Of a stretch of 64,000 nucleotides of DNA, positions 17,531 to 25,894 are shown one piece after another (position 1 is the stretch's first letter; each line of letters opens with the position of its first letter). The notes under the pieces are model-generated. The model saw only the letters and a list, made by a program, of their open reading frames with translations, had not been told where the DNA came from and did no database searches. Where the stretch lies: positions 930,001 to 994,000 of the forward strand of contig NZ_FOZE01000002.1 of assembly GCF_900113225.1 (NCBI RefSeq). Direction: 5' to 3'. This DNA is from Mitsuaria sp. PDC51. GTDB lineage: Bacteria > Pseudomonadota > Gammaproteobacteria > Burkholderiales > Burkholderiaceae_C. Made by a program: the position numbers and the translations under genes.

Positions 17531-17596
17531 AGTCTGCGGCTCGACAGACTGGCAGCAAAGCGAATCCTTTTCACGCTTAGCATCACGGATTCGAAT
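17531..17596. promoter_or_regulatory. Inverted repeats in the EamA / LysR divergent region
   Basis: Two inverted repeats fill the 97-base gap. AGTCT (17531-17535) pairs with AGACT (17546-17550). CGAATCC (17561-17567) pairs with GGATTCG (17587-17593), and ATTCGAAT (17589-17596) is itself palindromic. This is the expected place for a LysR-type operator controlling both genes. Confidence 0.5.
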
Positions 17597-17621
17597 GCTC
17601 GCCCGGGCGGCGGAGGATGGG

Positions 17622-18518
17622 ATGTCGTCGACCGACCTTCAACTGGACTGGCTGCGCGCCTTCGTCGCGGCGGTGGATGCGGGCTCGCTGACGGCGGCCG
17701 GGCAGTGGGTGCATCGCTCGCAGTCGGCGCTCAGCATGCAGATCGCGAAGCTGGAGCGCGCGGTCGGACAGCCCGTGCTGGTGCGCACGCCGCGCCGGCT
17801 CGACCTCACGCCCGCCGGCCGCGAGCTGCTCGGCCATGCGCGGCGCCTGATCGCGCAGCACGACGAGGCGGTGCAGGCGCTGCGGCGCGAGACGTTGCAC
17901 GGACGGCTCACCATCGGCGTGCCGGAGGACTATGCGGTGCCCTACCTCACCCCGGTGCTGCGCGACTTCGCCGGCCGCCACACTGCGGTGGAACTGACGC
18001 TGGTCTGCCAGCAGTCGACGGTGCTGATCCCGCGGCTCACGCGCGGCGAAGTCGATGTCGCCGTGGTCACGCGCGATCGCGCCGGACGCGGGCAGCCGCT
18101 GTTCGAGGAGCCGCTCGCGTGGTTCGGCGCTCCGCGTTTCGAGGCCTGGCGCCAGACGCCGCTGCCGGTGGCCGTCTACGAATCGGGCAGCCTCGCGCGC
18201 AAGGCGGCCTTGGCGGCGCTGGCCGCCTTGAAGCGGCCCTACCGCATCGTCTGCGACAGCGCGAGCCCCGCCGGCATGCTGGCGGCGGTCGAAAGCGGCC
18301 TGGCGATCGCGCTGTTCACGCGCTGCAGCGTGCCGGACGGCATGGAGCTGCTGGACGAGCGCCATGGCATGCCGCCGGCCACCTCGCTGCCGGCGATGTC
18401 GGTGGTGCTGATGCGGAGCAAGGCCTCGGCCGGGTCGGCGGCGGCGGACGCCTTCGCGGGCCAGGTCTTGCGCACGCTGGCGCGCAGCCGCAGCGGCTCG
18501 ACTATGCTGCGCCGATGA
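17622..18518 (+). CDS. LysR family transcriptional regulator
   Basis: This 298-residue regulator has an N-terminal winged helix (about residues 5-65; LDWLRAFVAAVDAGSLTAAGQWVHRSQSALSMQI, split here as seen) and a LysR substrate-binding domain (about 90-290; GRLTIGVPEDYAVPYLTPVL). The start at 17622 is preferred because GGAGG lies six bases upstream; another ATG is nine codons earlier. It is divergent from the EamA exporter, the classic LysR arrangement, and its stop overlaps the following transporter gene, so it may control either or both. Confidence 0.92.
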   Translation: MSSTDLQLDWLRAFVAAVDAGSLTAAGQWVHRSQSALSMQIAKLERAVGQPVLVRTPRRLDLTPAGRELLGHARRLIAQHDEAVQALRRETLHGRLTIGVPEDYAVPYLTPVLRDFAGRHTAVELTLVCQQSTVLIPRLTRGEVDVAVVTRDRAGRGQPLFEEPLAWFGAPRFEAWRQTPLPVAVYESGSLARKAALAALAALKRPYRIVCDSASPAGMLAAVESGLAIALFTRCSVPDGMELLDERHGMPPATSLPAMSVVLMRSKASAGSAAADAFAGQVLRTLARSRSGSTMLRR

Positions 18519-20116
18519 TGCTGCTCCGCGGGCTGCGGCCGCTCCTCTTCCTGCTGCTGGCCGGCGTCGCGCTGGCGACCGGGACTCAGGCCTGGGCCGC
18601 CGAGCCGCTGAGGATCGGCTCGAAGCGCTTCACCGAAAGCTACATCCTGGCCGAGATCCTCGCGCAGACGGCGCGGGCCGGCGACCCGGCCGCCGCGGTC
18701 GAGCTGAAGCAGGGGCTGGGCAACACGGCCATCGTCCATGCGGCGCTGAAGGCCGGCAGCATCGATGTCTACGCCGAATACCTCGGCACGATCGAGCGCG
18801 AGATCCTCGGTCATGCGACGACCGGCGCGCCGCTGGCGCAGCTGCAGGCCGAGCTGCGGCCGCTGGGGTTGGCGATCGACGTGCCGCTGGGCTTCAACAA
18901 CGGCTACGCGCTGGCGATGCGGTCGGCGCGGGCGCGTGCGCTCGGGCTCACGGCGGTGTCGCAGCTGAAGGGACAGCCGGCGCTGCGGCTGGGCCTCAGC
19001 AACGAGTTCCTGGGACGTGCCGACGGCTGGCCGGGGCTGTCGCGGCGCTACGCGTTGCCGCAGACGCCGACCGGACTCGATCACGGGCTGGCGTACCGCG
19101 CGCTCGCCGACGACCAGATCGATGTCACCGACGTCTACACGACCGATGCGCAGATCGCGGCGCTCGACCTGACGGTGCTCGCCGACGATGCCGGTTTCTT
19201 CCCTCGCTACGACGCCGTGCTGCTGTATCGCGTCGACCTGCCGCGCCGGCATCCGCGCGCCTGGGCAGCGCTGCAGACGCTGCGCGGGCGCATCGACGAG
19301 GCCGCGATGATCGCGATGAACGCGCAAGCGGAAATCCAGCGGCAGCCGTTCGACGCGATCGCGCGAGCTTTCCTCGCCAAGCCGCGCAGTCAGGCGGGCG
19401 GCGCGCTTGCCGCTGCGTCGGCATCGGCATCAACGCCCGCATCGGCGTCCTCGCCCAGGCTCGAGCCGGGCGTCGGGCGCTCGACGTCCGGCCTGTGGGC
19501 TCGCATCGCGGGACCCGACCTCGGCCGGCTCACCGCGCAGCATCTGACGCTGGTGCTGGGCGCCGTCGGGCTGGCCGCGCTGGTCGGCGTGCCGCTCGCC
19601 GTCGCGCTGCATCCATGGCCGCGCTGGCGCGAGGCGCTGCTGGCCGCCTGCGCGCTGCTGCAGACGGTGCCGTCGCTGGCGATGCTCGCGCTGCTGATCT
19701 GGGCGATGGACCGGATCGGGCCGGTGCCGGCGCTGGTCGCGCTGACGCTCTACGCGCTGCTGCCGGTGCTGCGCAATTGCACCGTCGGGCTCAGCGAGGT
19801 GCCGCAGGGGCTCACCACCGCGGGGCGAGCGCTCGGCCTCACTCGCGGCCAGGTGCTGCGCTCGATCCAGCTGCCGCTCGCGCTGCCCGTCATGCTGGCG
19901 GGCCTGCGCACGGCCACCAGCCTCTCCGTCGGTACCGCGACGATGGCCGCCTTCATCGGTGCTGGCGGCTACGGCGAGCGCATCGTCACCGGCCTGGCGC
20001 TGAACGACCAGGCGCTGCTGCTCGCCGGCGCGCTGCCCGCGGCGGCGCTGGCGCTGGTGCTCGAGGCCGCGTTCGGCGTGATGGGCTGGTGGCTGGCGAG
20101 ACGCCGGCGCGGCTGA
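18515..20116 (+). CDS. Fused osmoprotectant-type ABC transporter: binding protein + permease
   Basis: This is a 533-residue protein. A signal sequence (about 1-28) is followed by an OpuAC/ProX-type substrate-binding domain (about 30-290; LRIGSKRFTESYILAEIL, ELKQGLGNTAIVHAALKAGSIDVYAEYLGT, DDQIDVTDVYTTDAQI). A Ser/Ala linker (about 300-325) leads to a ProW-type permease (about 340-530; VPSLAMLALLIWAMDRIGPVPA, TTAGRALGLTRGQVLRSIQLPLALP, ATMAAFIGAGGYGERI). The family imports glycine betaine, choline or similar solutes. No ATPase gene lies nearby; the next gene is convergent. The ATG at 18515 overlaps the LysR stop (ATGATG), with a second possible ATG one codon on. Confidence 0.9.
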   Translation: MMLLRGLRPLLFLLLAGVALATGTQAWAAEPLRIGSKRFTESYILAEILAQTARAGDPAAAVELKQGLGNTAIVHAALKAGSIDVYAEYLGTIEREILGHATTGAPLAQLQAELRPLGLAIDVPLGFNNGYALAMRSARARALGLTAVSQLKGQPALRLGLSNEFLGRADGWPGLSRRYALPQTPTGLDHGLAYRALADDQIDVTDVYTTDAQIAALDLTVLADDAGFFPRYDAVLLYRVDLPRRHPRAWAALQTLRGRIDEAAMIAMNAQAEIQRQPFDAIARAFLAKPRSQAGGALAAASASASTPASASSPRLEPGVGRSTSGLWARIAGPDLGRLTAQHLTLVLGAVGLAALVGVPLAVALHPWPRWREALLAACALLQTVPSLAMLALLIWAMDRIGPVPALVALTLYALLPVLRNCTVGLSEVPQGLTTAGRALGLTRGQVLRSIQLPLALPVMLAGLRTATSLSVGTATMAAFIGAGGYGERIVTGLALNDQALLLAGALPAAALALVLEAAFGVMGWWLARRRRG

Positions 20117-20149
20117 CGCCGTCGGCGGCATGGCCTGGAGGCCGAGCGC

Positions 20150-21274
20150 TCAGGTGGGTGTGCCGGCGCCGAACTCGCTGTCCATGGCCGCATAACAGCG
20201 CTGCTGCGCGGCGGACCAGTCGCCCAGCTGCGCGGGCTGCAGTCCCGGCTGCATCAACTGGCGCAGCGCGACGGACTGGGCTTGCCGCACCAGCACCGCC
20301 AGGACCGCCGACGCCGCGCCGCGCCCGGGACGAGGCGCGAGCGCCTCGGCGACCTGCGGCGGGAAGCCCCAGTGCTCGACGATCTGCGCCGACCAGGTGG
20401 CCGTCAGCGGCAGCAGCTGGCGATGCAGGCCCTCCCGATCCAGCGGCGGCACCGAGGGCGCCGACATCGCATCCAGCACGCGCAGCAAGGCCATCAGGCC
20501 GAGCTGCGAGCTGAGGCCGGCCAGGTAGGCGGCGAACTCGTCGTCCCCGGCGTTGGCCAGCCGCCGCGTGGCGAAGGCGGTGCGTTCGCTCAGGTCCCAG
20601 AGCAGCGTGCCCGCCCGGCTGCCGTAGCGGCCCTTGCCCTGATGGAAGATCGGCCGCATCGCGGCGCCCATCACCAGTTGATCCAGCCCCTGCTGACCCA
20701 GCACCGTCACCGCGCCCGACAGGTCAGTGATCTCGCGCTCGGGCCGGTAGCGCGGCGAATTGGCCAGCCGCATCAGCTCGCCGACCAGGCTGGGATCTCG
20801 CGACAGCAGCTGCACCAGCTCCGCCCGCGCGACATCCGGTCGGCGCGCCAGCCGCATCAGCTGCGGCAGGACCGCCGGCAGGCGCGGCAGCTGGTCGGCC
20901 CACTGGGAGCCGCGCTGCCCCTGCAGGCGCTGCATCAGCCCCTGCTCGCCGGCGGACGGCGGCACGTCCTTGAGCCGCGACAGGCCCAGCAGCCGCGCGC
21001 TGAACTGCAACCACTCCGGCGAGGCCTCGAGCGCGGGGAAGACGATCTCGCCGCCGGTGTAGACCGCCGTCTGGGTCGACACTTGGCTGGGCCCGTGCGA
21101 GTGCGCCGACGCGAACGGCTGCGACGGCGGTGAGGCGGCCGCGCCCGGCCCCGCCGGTGCGGCGGACGGGGCCGCCGGCCGCGCGGTCGGGTCGGCGGAG
21201 GAAGCAGGCCGACCGGCCGACGTGACATCGCCGGAGCCGGACAGCAGTTTGCGGAGGGAGGACAGCAGCGCCAT
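20150..21274 (-). CDS. HDOD domain protein
   Basis: This is a 374-residue cytoplasmic protein. A low-complexity Pro/Ala/Ser N-terminus (about 15-75) is followed by an HDOD domain (about 120-330): LPRLPAVLPQLMRLARRPDVARAELVQLLSRDPSLVGELMRLANS (only short parts diagnostic), then the LGQQGLDQLVMGAAMRPIF block. HDOD is an HD-GYP-related non-catalytic fold used in signalling and stress responses. No GGDEF or EAL domain is attached. The start at 21274 is chosen because MALLSSLRKLLSG is a sensible N-terminus; the frame is open 190 codons upstream over the divergent region. Confidence 0.85.
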   Translation of the reverse strand: MALLSSLRKLLSGSGDVTSAGRPASSADPTARPAAPSAAPAGPGAAASPPSQPFASAHSHGPSQVSTQTAVYTGGEIVFPALEASPEWLQFSARLLGLSRLKDVPPSAGEQGLMQRLQGQRGSQWADQLPRLPAVLPQLMRLARRPDVARAELVQLLSRDPSLVGELMRLANSPRYRPEREITDLSGAVTVLGQQGLDQLVMGAAMRPIFHQGKGRYGSRAGTLLWDLSERTAFATRRLANAGDDEFAAYLAGLSSQLGLMALLRVLDAMSAPSVPPLDREGLHRQLLPLTATWSAQIVEHWGFPPQVAEALAPRPGRGAASAVLAVLVRQAQSVALRQLMQPGLQPAQLGDWSAAQQRCYAAMDSEFGAGTPT

Positions 21275-21442
21275 GGTGGGAAGTCGGCGGATTATGGTGG
21301 GCACCGCCCGCGCGCGTTCCGGCCAGCTCGCGTCACTCCCCCGATTCGGGGTGGGCGCGGCCCGGCTGTCGACGCCGTGTCGATTCCGGCTGGCGCCGTT
21401 CGTCGTCTGCAGGTGACCCACCCTTGACCGAAGGAGATTGCG

Positions 21443-21916
21443 ATGACTGCTTCCGTACCCGCCGTCCCCCCCGCGACCGGCGCGACGCCCTACCTCACCA
21501 TCCGCGGCGCCGCCGCCGCGATCGATTTCTACCAGCGCGCCTTCGGCGCCAAGCTCGAGTTGCGGCTCGACGCGCCGGACGGCGTGATGCATGCCGAACT
21601 GAGCGTGGGCGGCGCGAAGTTCATGTTGACCGAGGAGCGCTCGCACTGCGGCGCGCTCAGCCCCTTGAGCCTGAACGGCAGCGCCACGACGGTGGTGATC
21701 TACGTGCCCGACGTCGACGCGACGGTGAAGACCGCCGAGGGCGCTGGCGCCAAGGTGGAGATGCCGGTGGCCGACCAGTTCTGGGGCGACCGCATGGGCG
21801 TGATCGCGGATCCGTTCGGCCACAAGTGGATGCTGGCCACCCACAAGGAGGATGTCTCCGAGGCCGAGCTCAAGGCGCGCATGGCCCGGATGTTCGCCGA
21901 GGGCCAGCCGGGCTGA
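21443..21916 (+). CDS. VOC family (PhnB/glyoxalase-like) protein
   Basis: This 157-residue protein has the two beta-alpha-beta-beta-beta modules of the vicinal-oxygen-chelate fold. It opens ATPYLTIRGAAAAIDFYQRA and ends with the second-module signature FWGDRMGVIADPFGHKWMLA. Members of this subgroup are often annotated PhnB-like or glyoxalase/bleomycin-resistance-like, and the substrate cannot be inferred. AAGGAG lies close upstream of the ATG. It is a single gene between the HDOD gene and the Liv operon. Confidence 0.9.
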   Translation: MTASVPAVPPATGATPYLTIRGAAAAIDFYQRAFGAKLELRLDAPDGVMHAELSVGGAKFMLTEERSHCGALSPLSLNGSATTVVIYVPDVDATVKTAEGAGAKVEMPVADQFWGDRMGVIADPFGHKWMLATHKEDVSEAELKARMARMFAEGQPG

Positions 21917-21961
21917 CGCCCCGTCGGCGTGCGCCGCGACCGGCCTCGCGCGGTGCCGGCC

Positions 21962-22031
21962 CAGTGCGGCTGGCTCAGTGCGGCTGGCTCAGTGCGGCTG
22001 GCTCGGTGCAGCTGGCTCAGTGCGCCTGGCG
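21962..22031. repeat. 14-bp tandem repeat at the livF 3' end
   Basis: Five consecutive 14-base units of CAGTGCGGCTGGCT are present: three identical, then two with two changes each. The array covers the livF stop codon and its last four codons and extends about 55 bases into the gap, suggesting expansion by slippage from the gene end. Confidence 0.88.
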
Positions 22032-22748
22032 ACTCGCGCCCAGGTAGGTCTCGATGACCCGCGGATCCTTGGCCAGGTCCGCGGCCTTGCCTTCGAGCGC
22101 GATCTCGCCGGTCTCCAGCACGTACCCGTAGTCGGCGACCTCGAGCGCCGCGCGGGCGTTCTGCTCGATGAGGAGGATGGACACGCCGGCCTCGCGCAGC
22201 TGCGCGACGATGCGGAACACCTCCTTGACGATCAGCGGCGCCAGGCCGAGGCTGGGCTCGTCGAGCATCAGCAGCTTGGGCCGCGCCATCAGCGCGCGCC
22301 CGACGGCCAGCATCTGCCGCTCGCCGCCGGACAGCGTGCCCGCCAGCTGCGCGCGGCGTTCCTTCAGGCGCGGGAACAGCGCGTAGACGCGCTCCAGTTC
22401 ATCGCGCCAGTCCTTCAGGCCCAGGCGCATCGGCCGGAAGCCACCGAGCACCAGGTTGTCCTCGACCGACATCGTCGTGAACAGCTCGCGCTTCTCCGGC
22501 ACCAGCGCGAGGCCCTTCATCACGCGCTCCTCCAGGCCCAGGGCGTTGACGTCCTCGCCGTCGAACAGCACCTGGCCGCGCGCGGGCAGCACGCCCATCA
22601 GCGCATTGAGCGTGGTGCTCTTGCCGGCGCCGTTGGGGCCGATCACCGTGACCACCTCGCCCTGGCGCAGCCGCAGGTCCAGCCCGGTGAGCACCTCCGC
22701 GCGCCCGTAGCCGGCGTGCAGGCCGCTGACCTTCAACAACTCGCTCAT
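22017..22748 (-). CDS. livF: Branched-chain amino acid-type ABC transporter ATPase LivF
   Basis: This 243-residue ATPase has Walker A GPNGAGKST, Q-loop region PEKRELF, signature LSGGERQMLAVGRAL and Walker B LLMLDEPSLGL. LivF-type ATPases pair with LivG to energise import of branched-chain amino acids or related acids and amides. It is last in a livH-livMG-livF operon and follows the fusion gene with one intervening base. The last codons lie in a tandem repeat. Confidence 0.93.
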   Translation of the reverse strand: MSELLKVSGLHAGYGRAEVLTGLDLRLRQGEVVTVIGPNGAGKSTTLNALMGVLPARGQVLFDGEDVNALGLEERVMKGLALVPEKRELFTTMSVEDNLVLGGFRPMRLGLKDWRDELERVYALFPRLKERRAQLAGTLSGGERQMLAVGRALMARPKLLMLDEPSLGLAPLIVKEVFRIVAQLREAGVSILLIEQNARAALEVADYGYVLETGEIALEGKAADLAKDPRVIETYLGASRQAH

Positions 22749-22749
22749 G

Positions 22750-24609
22750 TCAGTGTTCCGTTCCCAGGTAGGCCGCGCGCACCTCGGGGCTGGCCTGCAC
22801 CTCGGCGGGCGTGCCCTCGATCAGCTTGGTGCCGAACTCCATCACGACGATGCGGTCGGTCAGGCCCATGACGAAGTCCATGTCGTGCTCGACCAGCAGG
22901 ATGCTCATGCCCTCGGCGCGCAGCTGCCGCAGCACCGCGGCCAGCGCCTGCTTCTCCTTGTGGCGCAGCCCGGCGGCCGGCTCGTCGAGCAGCAGCAGCG
23001 ACGGGTCGGCGCACAGCGCCCGGGCGATCTCCATCAGCCGCTGCGGCCCCAGCGCCAGGTTGCCGGCCAGCTCGTGCAGGTGGTCCTGCATGCCGATGCG
23101 GCGCAGCTGCGATTCGGCCTCGGCGAACAGGCGCCGCTCCTCGGCGCGGTCCAGCCGCAGCATCGCCTTCGCCGTGCCGCTGTGCGAGCGCAGGTAGCCG
23201 CCCAGCGCGACGTTCTCCAGCACCGTCATGTCCGCGATCATCTTCACGTGCTGGAAGGTGCGCGAGAGGCCGCGACGCGCGATCTGGCGCGCAGGCAGCC
23301 CGGTGATGGATTCGCCGGCGAAGCGCAGCTCGCCACTGGTCGCCGGCAGCACGCCGGAGACCAGGTTGAAGGTCGTGGACTTGCCGGCGCCGTTGGGGCC
23401 GATCAAGCCCATGATCTCGCCCGCGCGCAGCTCGAAGCTGACGTCGTTCACCGCCACCAGGCCGCCAAACTGCTTGCGCAGCCTGTCGACCCGCAGCAGC
23501 ACCGAGCCGGCGGGCGGCTTGGGACGCGACGCGAGCGCGGCCGCGCCCTCCCAGTCCCGTTCCCGAGGGGCCGCCGGCCACCAGCGCGACAGCAGCCCCT
23601 GCAGCGACGGCCACAGCCCCTTGGGCGCGTACTTCAGCATGAGCACCAGCACGATGCCGAGCACGATGATCTCGAAGTTGCCGTTGCTGCCCAGCAGCGC
23701 GGGCAGCAGCTCCTTGAGCTGGTCCTCGATGATCTTGAACACCCCGGCGCCCACGAAGGCGCCCCAGACGCTGGACACGCCGCCGACGACGGCCATGAAC
23801 AGGTATTCGATGCCCATCTTCAGGCCGAAGGGGCTGGGGTTCACCGTGCGCTGGACATGCGCGAACAGCCAGCCCGACACCGAGGCCAGCAGCGCCGCGA
23901 TCAGGAAGATCACGACCTTGTAGCGGAAGGTGGAGACGCCCATGGCCTCGGCCATCACCGTCGCGCCGCCGAGCGCCCGGATCGCCCGCCCGGGCCTCGA
24001 GTCCAGCAGGTTGCGCACGGCGATCGCGCCGACGATCGCGAACAGCCAGATCAGGTAGTAGATGGCGCGGCCGTCGGCCAGGCTGATGCCGAAGAGCTCG
24101 ATGGCCGGCACGCCGAGCAGGCCGTCGTACTTGCCCAGCGACTCCATGTTGGCGATCGAGAAATTCAGGCTCAGCGCCCAGGCGATGGTGGCCAGCGGCA
24201 GGTAATGGCCGGACATGCGCAGCGTGATCAGCGCCAGCACCAGCGCGATCGCCAGCGTGATCGCCAGGCCCGCGGCCAGGCCCAGCCACGGCGACAGGCC
24301 GTAGCGCGCGCTGAGCAGCGCCGTCGTGTACGCCCCCACCCCGACGAAGGCGGCCTGGCCGAAGGACGTCAGGCCACCGACGCCGGTCAGCAGCACCAGG
24401 CCGAGCGCGACCAGCGCGAACATGCCGATGTAGTTCAGCTGCGTGATCCAGAACTCGGGCACCGGCAGCAGCGGCAGTACCGCAAGCACGGCCAGCAGCA
24501 GCGCCGGCGCGAGGCGGCGCGACCACGGACGCGCCGCGGCGGGCACGGGGGGCACGGGCGGCGAGGCCTTCATGGCAGCTCGATCGGAGCTCACGTCAAT
24601 GCTCTTCAT
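22750..24609 (-). CDS. Fused LivM permease + LivG ATPase
   Basis: This is a 619-residue fusion. The N-terminal part (about 30-345) is a LivM permease with many helices (LLTGVGGLTSFGQAAFVGVGAY, ALGGATVMAEAMGVS, AVVGGVSSVWGAFVGAGVF). The C-terminal part (about 375-615) is a LivG ATPase with Walker A GPNGAGKST, the LivG-type insert GLSRTFQHVKMIADMTVLEN, a variant signature LALGPQRLMEIARAL and Walker B LLLLDEPAAGL. Such permease-ATPase fusions are known in Burkholderiales. Met-1 overlaps the livH end by 14 bases; Met-13 (start 24573) is an alternative. No periplasmic binding protein is encoded nearby. Confidence 0.93.
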   Translation of the reverse strand: MKSIDVSSDRAAMKASPPVPPVPAAARPWSRRLAPALLLAVLAVLPLLPVPEFWITQLNYIGMFALVALGLVLLTGVGGLTSFGQAAFVGVGAYTTALLSARYGLSPWLGLAAGLAITLAIALVLALITLRMSGHYLPLATIAWALSLNFSIANMESLGKYDGLLGVPAIELFGISLADGRAIYYLIWLFAIVGAIAVRNLLDSRPGRAIRALGGATVMAEAMGVSTFRYKVVIFLIAALLASVSGWLFAHVQRTVNPSPFGLKMGIEYLFMAVVGGVSSVWGAFVGAGVFKIIEDQLKELLPALLGSNGNFEIIVLGIVLVLMLKYAPKGLWPSLQGLLSRWWPAAPRERDWEGAAALASRPKPPAGSVLLRVDRLRKQFGGLVAVNDVSFELRAGEIMGLIGPNGAGKSTTFNLVSGVLPATSGELRFAGESITGLPARQIARRGLSRTFQHVKMIADMTVLENVALGGYLRSHSGTAKAMLRLDRAEERRLFAEAESQLRRIGMQDHLHELAGNLALGPQRLMEIARALCADPSLLLLDEPAAGLRHKEKQALAAVLRQLRAEGMSILLVEHDMDFVMGLTDRIVVMEFGTKLIEGTPAEVQASPEVRAAYLGTEH

Positions 24610-25630
24610 GGTGCGGGTCGCGCCAGCTGCGCCACAGCAGCACCGGCAGGATGGTGGTGAAGACGATGACCTCCTTGAAGGCGCTGGCCCAGAAGGAGCT
24701 GAAGGACTCGATCAGGCCGACGAGCAGCGCGCCCAGCGCCGCGCCGGGGTAGCTGGAGAGCCCGGCGAAGACCGCGGCCACGAAGCCCTTCAGGCCGATG
24801 AGGAAGCCGCTGTCGTAGAAGATCGTCGTGGTCGGGCTGATCAGGATGCCGGACAGCGCGCCGATGAAGGCGGCCAGCGTGAACGAGAGCCGCCCGGCCG
24901 AGGTGCTGGAGATGCCCATCAGCCGCGCGCCGAGCCGGTTCACCGCGGTCGCGCGCAGCGCCTTGCCGTAGAGGCTTTTCTCGAAGAACAGCCACAGCGC
25001 CACGATCAGCGCGGCCGAGGCCATCACGATGATCAGCGTCTGGCCCGAGAACATCAGCGGCCCGGCCGTGTAGCTCGCGTCCCAGAAGCTCGGATTGCGC
25101 GAGCCCTCCGCGCCGAAGAACACCAGGCCCAGCCCGGTCAGCGCGAAGTGCACGCCGACCGAGACGATCAGCAGCACCAGCACCGAGGCGTCGGCCAGTG
25201 ACTGGTAGGCCAGGCGGTACAGCAGCCCGCCCATCGGCGTGACCACCGCCAGCGTCAGCAGCGCCTGCGCCACCAGCGGCAGCTTCATCGGCGCGAGCCA
25301 GAGCGCGCACAGCCCGATCGCGACGCCGGGCAAGGCGCGCAGCGCGATCGGCGCCAGTTCCGCCGCGAGGCGTCCGGCGCGCGCGGCGGCGATCAGGTCC
25401 AGCACCGCGGCCAGCAACGCCATCGCGATCAGGAAGTGGATCGTCAGCGGCGTGTGGCCGAGCTGCAGTCCCGCCAGCGTCAGCGCGCCGAAAGCGACGA
25501 ACTCCCCCTGAGGAATGAAGATCACCCGCGTGACCGCGAACACGAGGACCAGGGCCAGTGCCAGCAGCGCGTAGATCGCGCCGTTGGTCACCCCGTCCAG
25601 CACCAGGATGCTTGCAATCGCCCCGTCCAC
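24596..25630 (-). CDS. livH: Branched-chain amino acid-type ABC transporter permease LivH
   Basis: This 344-residue inner-membrane permease carries LivH hallmarks (DGVTNGAIYALLALALVLVF, RVIFIPQGEFV, RATAVNRLGARLMGISS, GLSSYPGAALGALLVGLIE). It is longer than E. coli LivH (308) because of an extra hydrophobic stretch at about 60-110. I take the GTG at 25630 as start because AGGAG lies five bases upstream and the protein begins directly before the first helix; the upstream ATGs would add a Pro/Ala-rich, non-conserved tail. It is first in the livH-livMG-livF operon. Confidence 0.88.
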   Translation of the reverse strand: MDGAIASILVLDGVTNGAIYALLALALVLVFAVTRVIFIPQGEFVAFGALTLAGLQLGHTPLTIHFLIAMALLAAVLDLIAAARAGRLAAELAPIALRALPGVAIGLCALWLAPMKLPLVAQALLTLAVVTPMGGLLYRLAYQSLADASVLVLLIVSVGVHFALTGLGLVFFGAEGSRNPSFWDASYTAGPLMFSGQTLIIVMASAALIVALWLFFEKSLYGKALRATAVNRLGARLMGISSTSAGRLSFTLAAFIGALSGILISPTTTIFYDSGFLIGLKGFVAAVFAGLSSYPGAALGALLVGLIESFSSFWASAFKEVIVFTTILPVLLWRSWRDPHHEEH

Positions 25631-25821
25631 CTTGTCTCCTGTCGTGGTGCCGGGCGGGGCCGTTGATCGCGCGCCGCCGAGGCGTGCCGGCGGCGTCGCG
25701 AACGCTCCGAAGGCCATCGCCCGGGGTTGGTCGTTCATGCGACGTGTGGCGACCGACTCTAGCGGGAAGCCCACGGCGCTCCGTCAGTGGATGCCGCATT
25801 GACATTTCGCAATTGATTAAT

Positions 25822-25833
25822 CCGACCGGTCGG
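25822..25833. promoter_or_regulatory. Perfect 12-bp palindrome, TetR-type operator candidate
   Basis: CCGACCGGTCGG is a perfect palindrome in the 264-base gap between livH and the divergent crotonase gene, 61 bases before the latter. The sequence resembles operators of TetR-family regulators of acyl-CoA metabolism. No tetR gene is in this window. Confidence 0.5.
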
Positions 25834-25894
25834 TCGAAGTTGAGGCTCGGTGGGACGGTTTGTGCTACGCGCCGCTTCGCTAGACTGCGCCGCC

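Noticed and set aside
22747-24660. A 637-codon plus-strand frame opposite the LivM-LivG fusion
   Set aside because: Antisense shadow of a gene with clear Walker motifs.
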